From Salinimicrobium profundisediminis (GTDB lineage: Bacteria > Bacteroidota > Bacteroidia > Flavobacteriales > Flavobacteriaceae), in the NCBI RefSeq assembly GCF_026241755.1, contig NZ_JAPJDA010000003.1, forward strand, positions 1 through 64,000: a stretch of 64,000 nt of DNA. The letters are read 5' to 3'. Shown one piece after another: positions 60,021 to 64,000 of this stretch. The stretch's first letter is position 1. Every line of letters begins with the position of its first letter. A model generated the notes under the pieces. The model made no database searches. It was not told the origin of the DNA and worked only from the letters and a program-made list of their open reading frames with translations. A program made the translations under genes and the position numbers.

Positions 60021-60072
60021 GTAGGGATTATGTAAGTAGGGATTGTGATCTATATACAATAACTATAGATCA
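60021..60072. promoter_or_regulatory. Direct and inverted repeats, candidate regulator site
   Basis: GTAGGGATTATG (60021-60032) is repeated as GTAGGGATTGTG (60036-60047), 15 bases apart. Directly after, TGATCTATA (60046-60054) and TATAGATCA (60064-60072) form a perfect 9-bp inverted repeat. This sits upstream of the putative pilin promoter. Confidence 0.55.
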
Positions 60073-60205
60073 ATACAAAGATGCAGTAAATTGGAGAGCT
60101 ATAAAAGAATAATCGGTAGTTGGATAGAATACTCGTTCAACTACGCAACTAAAATATTCCTGGGAAAATTCCTCCTTCATTAGTTAGCAGGCGAGAAAAA
60201 AAAGA

Positions 60206-60703
60206 TTAATTGTAGTTTACAGTAACGTTCATAGGAGCCTTACTGTTGTAAACTCCCGGAGTTTGATGAGGATTAACAGCCAGGGTAGCACCCACGGTTA
60301 TCCTCTTAGCTCCTCCATCAAAATTTCCATTTTGAGCTAAACTACTTGTAAAGTCTTTAATGATCATACTTTCTGTACCGTTGGCCAGTACATATTCACC
60401 TTCAGGCAGGGTGAGAGAAAAAGCAAAACCGTCTTCTCCTGTCACTTCAAAAGCAGCAGCAGAGACATTGGCTTCACTGTCTAATGAAACATTTCCAGAG
60501 GTGAGCCTGGTGCTATTGGGCGTAAGGATTACTTCTCCTCCGGTACCGGCATCAAGGTTTGCAAAATTCATGTGTGATGTAGTAGTGATTCCAATAGGCT
60601 GGATAATCGTTGCCGAAGCAGTAAATGAGGCAGACGCACTGGCCTGGCCAAATGCTAATGCCCCAAAAAGGGAAAATAATATGAAACTAAATAAACTTTT
60701 CAC
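60206..60703 (-). CDS. DUF4402 pilin-like subunit, first of the locus
   Basis: 165 residues, signal peptide to LAFGQ (residue 20). Mature start ASASASFTASATIIQPIGI; HMNFANLDAGTGGEVILTP; ending SKAPMNVTVNYN. It is close in layout to the subunits at 59037 and 58441. Separated from them by 677 bases, so it may form its own transcript. It may be an alternative subunit or the tip-distal base. Confidence 0.8.
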   Translation of the reverse strand: MKSLFSFILFSLFGALAFGQASASASFTASATIIQPIGITTTSHMNFANLDAGTGGEVILTPNSTRLTSGNVSLDSEANVSAAAFEVTGEDGFAFSLTLPEGEYVLANGTESMIIKDFTSSLAQNGNFDGGAKRITVGATLAVNPHQTPGVYNSKAPMNVTVNYN

Positions 60704-61272
60704 CGCTTTTTTTCTTATTTCAATATTAAGAAAATTTTTTGATTCAACCAGATTAAGTGATCATAAATATCGATGAAATACACAATTAGATTAACTACAA
60801 CGATGTCGCTGTAAAACAATTATTTATACAGCTTATATTCAATTTACAAATGTTAGTTTCTGGGTATCTTCAATTTTTTTCATCTCAGATACCGGGAATT
60901 TTTAAAAAATTCTTCTAGTTATGACTTCTGAGACCATAAAAAGGAATCACCACGCATAGCTTGTCACTTCGTGGATTGATACAGTTTAGAGTGAAATATC
61001 TACTCTTAAATCCTGAGGAAAGAAAAAGCTCTGGAGGAGAAACGTACTGCACCAGGATCTTCATCAAAGCTCCATATCACTTTTCATGATTTAGAATCTT
61101 TTATTCCAGCTTTTGGCGGACCAGCTTCTAAAGTAAGATTTGGATCAGTTTTTCTCCTATATACAATGAGGTATAGCGAATACAGCAACTTCTTTATTGG
61201 CAAGTATTTCGAATTTAAGCACAAAAAAAGAGGCCGTGTGGCCCCTTTTTAATTTTAAAAGTGATTTTATTC
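60704..61272. other. Intergenic region (569 bases)
   Basis: Holds small AT-rich hairpins, for example GGTATCT/AGATACC at 60863-60893, the OmpA-gene terminator near 61222-61252, and a rightward frame without start codon from about 61006 to 61252. Promoters of the flanking subunit gene must lie here. No certain gene. Confidence 0.5.
61222..61252 (-). terminator. Terminator of the OmpA-family gene
   Basis: AAAAAGAGGCC pairs with GGCCCCTTTTT; on the minus strand T's follow (CTCTTTTTTTGTG). Confidence 0.8.
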
Positions 61273-62133
61273 TTAGTTGTTGGAAGAATCTACCGGCTGT
61301 GCAGGGGATTGTTCTGAATCTAAAAGTGCAAGGAATTTATCAAGGTTTGGCAGGATAACAATTCTTGTTCTTCTATTTAATGCCCTGTCTTCTTTGGTCT
61401 CGTTTCCGGCTACCGGTTTGTAGCTACTGCGGCCTGCAGCAATTAACTTTTCGGGCTCTACATTAAAACGGTCCTGCAATACTCTCACGATCGCAGTAGC
61501 ACGTCTTACACTCAATTCCCAGTTATCCTGAATGTAGGAATTTTCCACCATTGTTTGAGAATCTGTGTGACCCTCTACCATTACTTCCATAGCTGGTTCA
61601 GATTTAATTACTTCAGCAAGCTTCTCTAAAAGGGGATATGCATCTCTGCTTACTCTGTGACTCCCGCTTCTAAAAAGTAATTTATCAGATACATTGATCA
61701 TCACTACAGTTTTGTCTACAGTAATGTCAACATCGTCTGAGCTTCCACTGCTTATCTGGCTTTCCAGGTTATGAGCTACGGCCAGGTTAATAGAATCTTC
61801 TAAAGTTTCGGCTCCGGCAAGTTTTTCGGGATCAACATTTCTTAAGGTTTCCCGCATTTTACGCTTATTGGCATTAGACATTGCCGTAAGCTGGTTCATT
61901 TCCAGTTTCTGGTCATTCTCTTCTGTGAGTGAGTTGATCTTTGAATTGTAATCTGCCACTCTTTCTTCTATGGCATTTAATCGTTCTTCAAGTCTTTCTT
62001 TTTCTACCTGAGTTTCCTGAAGATTACTTCGGGTGTTGTTATAATCTTCCTCAAGGGCTACATACTTCTTTTTTGAAACACAAGAAGTCAGCACTGTCGC
62101 TGCAAGTACCGTTACGGTAAGAGCTTTTTTCAT
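61273..62133 (-). CDS. OmpA-family peptidoglycan-binding lipoprotein
   Basis: 286 residues. Lipobox (VLTSCVSKKK) gives a lipid anchor at Cys17. A coiled-coil stretch (about 25-75, LQETQVEKERLEERLNAIEER) is followed by an OmpA-like C-terminal domain (LLFRSGSHRVSRDAYPLLEKL ... VEGHTDSQTM ... NWELSVRRATAIVRVL ... GRSSYKPVAGNETKEDRALNRRTRI), with the Asp and Arg that bind diaminopimelate. It ties the outer membrane to peptidoglycan. Divergent from the TamB-like gene. Confidence 0.9.
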   Translation of the reverse strand: MKKALTVTVLAATVLTSCVSKKKYVALEEDYNNTRSNLQETQVEKERLEERLNAIEERVADYNSKINSLTEENDQKLEMNQLTAMSNANKRKMRETLRNVDPEKLAGAETLEDSINLAVAHNLESQISSGSSDDVDITVDKTVVMINVSDKLLFRSGSHRVSRDAYPLLEKLAEVIKSEPAMEVMVEGHTDSQTMVENSYIQDNWELSVRRATAIVRVLQDRFNVEPEKLIAAGRSSYKPVAGNETKEDRALNRRTRIVILPNLDKFLALLDSEQSPAQPVDSSNN

Positions 62134-62456
62134 AATTTCTGGTTTTTTGTTTAAAGTTCAAGTTCTTTTTAGAGCTTCGAAACTTCAAACGGGTTATAGC
62201 TGCCGAAATTATATAAAAGGCTTTTTCAGGTGTCTTGTTTTAACGAAAGATTATTAGTTAGCAGTCGTTGTTGCTAAATTATTCCTAAGAAAATAGCCAC
62301 TTCAGGAGAAATTTTTATCTTTTTCGCGTAATTTTTCCGTAGAAAATCTCTCGTGAAAATGCCATTTTTAGAAGGTGTTGTTTTCCAGAGATTTAATTCC
62401 AGGAATTTTAAGATTTACATTAAAAGGAATAAATTAGAGCAATAGACCGTCAATAC
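62134..62456. other. Divergent intergenic region (323 bases)
   Basis: Contains promoters for both flanking genes and one dispersed-element copy (62353-62375). Confidence 0.5.
62353..62375 (+). repeat. Dispersed element, GTGAAAATGCCATTTTTAGAAG
   Basis: Near-palindromic copy with the left half AAAATG intact and one change in the right half (TTTTTAG instead of TTTTTGA). Confidence 0.5.
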
Positions 62457-64000
62457 TTGGAAACAGACAAAAATAAAAAGGAAAAGAAACCAAAGGGATC
62501 AGGGATTAAGTTGTTCTTTAAAATTATTCTTGGCATTTTCATTTTCATTTTCCTTCTCATACTTTTCATCCGCAGTCCCTGGGGCCAGGGCATTATTGTA
62601 GATAAGCTTGTAAATTATATTGAGAACAAGACAAACACTGCAGTAGAGGTAGACAGGCTCTTCATTACTTTTGGAGGTGATCTTAGCGTAGAGGGGCTAT
62701 TTCTTGAAGATGAAAAAGGTGACACCCTTTTATATTCGCGGGAACTTGAAGCCGACATTTCCCTGTTACCCCTTATTAAAGGGAAAGGTTTTTATCTCAA
62801 CAGCCTGGATTGGAATGGGGGAGTGGCCAATATTGAGCGTACAGATACTATTGAAGGTTTTAACTTTCAGTTTCTTACTGAAGCTTTTGCCACGGCCGAT
62901 ACTACTGCTACTACCACGCCCGCCGATACTACTGCCCAGGCTATGGAAATTAAGCTGGGCGATCTCAACCTTCAAAACCTGAAACTTAATTACAACGATC
63001 AATATTTAGGTATTGATACCAAAATCAGGTTGGGAAGGCTGGTAGTGGAAATGCAGGAATTTAATCTGGACAGTATGGAATTTGCTGCGGGTGACCTTAT
63101 TTTGGAAAATACCCGTTTTAAATACGCCCAAACTAAACCAGCTCCCGAATCGGAAGAGGAAAATGAAACCCCGATGCCCCGACTTTCTGTGGAGAACCTG
63201 GAAATTTTAGACGTGGCCGGTTCATATACATCTGTTCCCGGCGGAATGGTTGCCAATATAGATCTATCTCAACTCTTACTGAAATTGCCAGAAGCCAATC
63301 TTGCAAATAATACTGTAGTAGTCGATAGATTTGCCCTCGAAAATTCCAGAATTTACATAAACAATACAGCTTCTTCCACACCCGCCGCAGAAGATACTAC
63401 TGCCATTGCTGAAGAAGATCAGCCTTTTGAATGGCCTCAATGGACGGTAAATGCTAAAAATCTAAATCTGAAGAATAATAACTTCAGGTATTGGGTAAAA
63501 AACAGCACACCCAAAAAAGGCATTTTTAACCCTGAAGCAGTAGGCCTTCGTGATTTGAACCTTGAAATTCCTGAACTGGTACTGGCTAATGAAACTTTAA
63601 AGGCTCGCGTAGCAGTTCTAAATTTTGAAGAAGCATCGGGTCTCCTGCTTAATAAAACCCAATTTGCACTTTCGGTCAATGAAGAGAGGGCACTACTGGA
63701 AGATCTTCTGCTTCGGCTGAATGGAAACCTCATAGAAGGAAGTTTACTCGTTAATTACAGGTCGCTCGATTCTTTTATAAATAACCCGGAGGGCGCCACG
63801 GTAGATTTAAATCTTCCGCAGTTTAACCTTGACCTACAGGATCTCTACAGATTCCAACCCGATTTACGGCAGAACACCTACTTCGCTACACTTGCCAAAA
63901 AAGGCATTTCGGGAAGTCTTTCTGCTGAAGGAGAACTTTCCGAAGTAAAAATTGAGCGGGCAAATATTGACTGGGGTGGCAACACTTCTCTTGTGGCTAC
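62457..64000 (+). CDS. TamB/AsmA-like envelope protein, 5' part (partial, runs off the window)
   Basis: No ATG fits: a TAA at 62430-62432 blocks upstream extension, and the first in-frame TTG is 62457, followed by LETDKNKKEKKPKG. A membrane helix follows (KIILGIFIFIFLLILFI), then WGQGIIVDKLVNYIENKTNTAVEVDRL, the usual start of TamB-like proteins, then beta-helical repeats with Thr/Ala-rich linkers (TADTTATTTPADTTA). The C-terminal DUF490 domain lies outside the window. Probably an inner-membrane-anchored, periplasm-spanning protein involved in lipid transport to, or protein assembly in, the outer membrane. Confidence 0.75.
   Translation, partial: METDKNKKEKKPKGSGIKLFFKIILGIFIFIFLLILFIRSPWGQGIIVDKLVNYIENKTNTAVEVDRLFITFGGDLSVEGLFLEDEKGDTLLYSRELEADISLLPLIKGKGFYLNSLDWNGGVANIERTDTIEGFNFQFLTEAFATADTTATTTPADTTAQAMEIKLGDLNLQNLKLNYNDQYLGIDTKIRLGRLVVEMQEFNLDSMEFAAGDLILENTRFKYAQTKPAPESEEENETPMPRLSVENLEILDVAGSYTSVPGGMVANIDLSQLLLKLPEANLANNTVVVDRFALENSRIYINNTASSTPAAEDTTAIAEEDQPFEWPQWTVNAKNLNLKNNNFRYWVKNSTPKKGIFNPEAVGLRDLNLEIPELVLANETLKARVAVLNFEEASGLLLNKTQFALSVNEERALLEDLLLRLNGNLIEGSLLVNYRSLDSFINNPEGATVDLNLPQFNLDLQDLYRFQPDLRQNTYFATLAKKGISGSLSAEGELSEVKIERANIDWGGNTSLVA

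Larger units (their letters stand above)
59529..60205. other. Intergenic region (677 bases) between two pilin genes
   Basis: Contains a doubtful 66-codon frame (59813-60013), repeated sites at 60021-60072, and AT-rich sequence. Promoter of the downstream subunit gene must lie in it. No other protein gene is evident. Confidence 0.55.

Noticed and set aside
61006-61252. Rightward open frame of about 80 codons before the OmpA terminator
   Set aside because: No start codon lies at its beginning, it contains the terminator hairpin and resembles no family. At most a relic.

Overview
The window looks like a chromosomal segment of a marine-type member of the Flavobacteriaceae (Bacteroidota), near Gramella/Christiangramia or Salegentibacter in gene content. 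This is an inference from several signs: TonB-dependent outer-membrane proteins, a type IX secretion (T9SS) sorting tail, DUF5916, DUF4402, DUF6146 and TIGR02757 family proteins, promoters with a TAnnTTTG -7 box, few Shine-Dalgarno sequences, and a moderately AT-rich composition. I saw no rRNA, tRNA, CRISPR array, phage or intact insertion sequence. The genes look like resident chromosomal genes.

Layout. 1-3.3 kb: the end of an unknown gene, a DnaQ-type exonuclease fused to a GIY-YIG nuclease, and a membrane glycosyltransferase. 3.3-4.1 kb: a long divergent intergenic region with two terminator-like hairpins and a 17-bp-arm operator candidate. 4.1-10.4 kb: an RND efflux operon (TolC-like channel, adaptor, pump) followed by its likely TetR regulator. 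10.4-15.3 kb: outer-membrane phospholipase A, an acyl-carrier-like protein without the usual serine, a NodB-like deacetylase and a large-subunit catalase. 15.3-24.9 kb: single genes (acyltransferase, universal stress protein, HAD phosphatase, S10 peptidase, PAP2 phosphatase, SRPBCC protein, a large conserved unknown protein, an MBL hydrolase). 24.9-33.2 kb: leftward genes including a BatA-like protein, a dihydroorotase homologue lacking key residues, LolD and a DUF5916 barrel. 33.3-37.2 kb: MsrA and a probable zinc uptake locus (His-rich TonB receptor plus a His-rich small secreted protein). 37.3-42.6 kb: the serA/serC cluster with an acyl-CoA reductase and a ferredoxin. 42.9-49.9 kb: 3D-domain lipoprotein, PAP2, CPBP protease, a 44-residue membrane protein that is easy to miss, an aspartate kinase and a Gre factor.

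50.2-60.7 kb holds the most striking locus. Read leftward, it encodes DUF4402 pilin-like subunits, a PapD-like periplasmic chaperone, a 1416-residue multidomain adhesin with a PA14 lectin-like domain and a T9SS tail, another DUF4402 subunit, and an usher-like outer-membrane barrel. Together these look like a chaperone-usher-type surface fibre in a Bacteroidota, combined with a T9SS-exported adhesin. The window ends with an OmpA-family lipoprotein and the start of a TamB/AsmA-like protein.

A second unusual signal runs through the whole window: a short dispersed element with core TGCCATTTTTGACACC, often extended to an imperfect palindrome. It occurs between and inside genes in both orientations. 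Two intergenic copies, plus a look-alike inside greB, sit at about 176-bp spacing in a tandem duplication of the end of the Gre-factor gene. A third signal is a near-identical 16-bp palindrome exactly 17 bp upstream of the -7 box of two unlinked genes (acyltransferase and SRPBCC protein).
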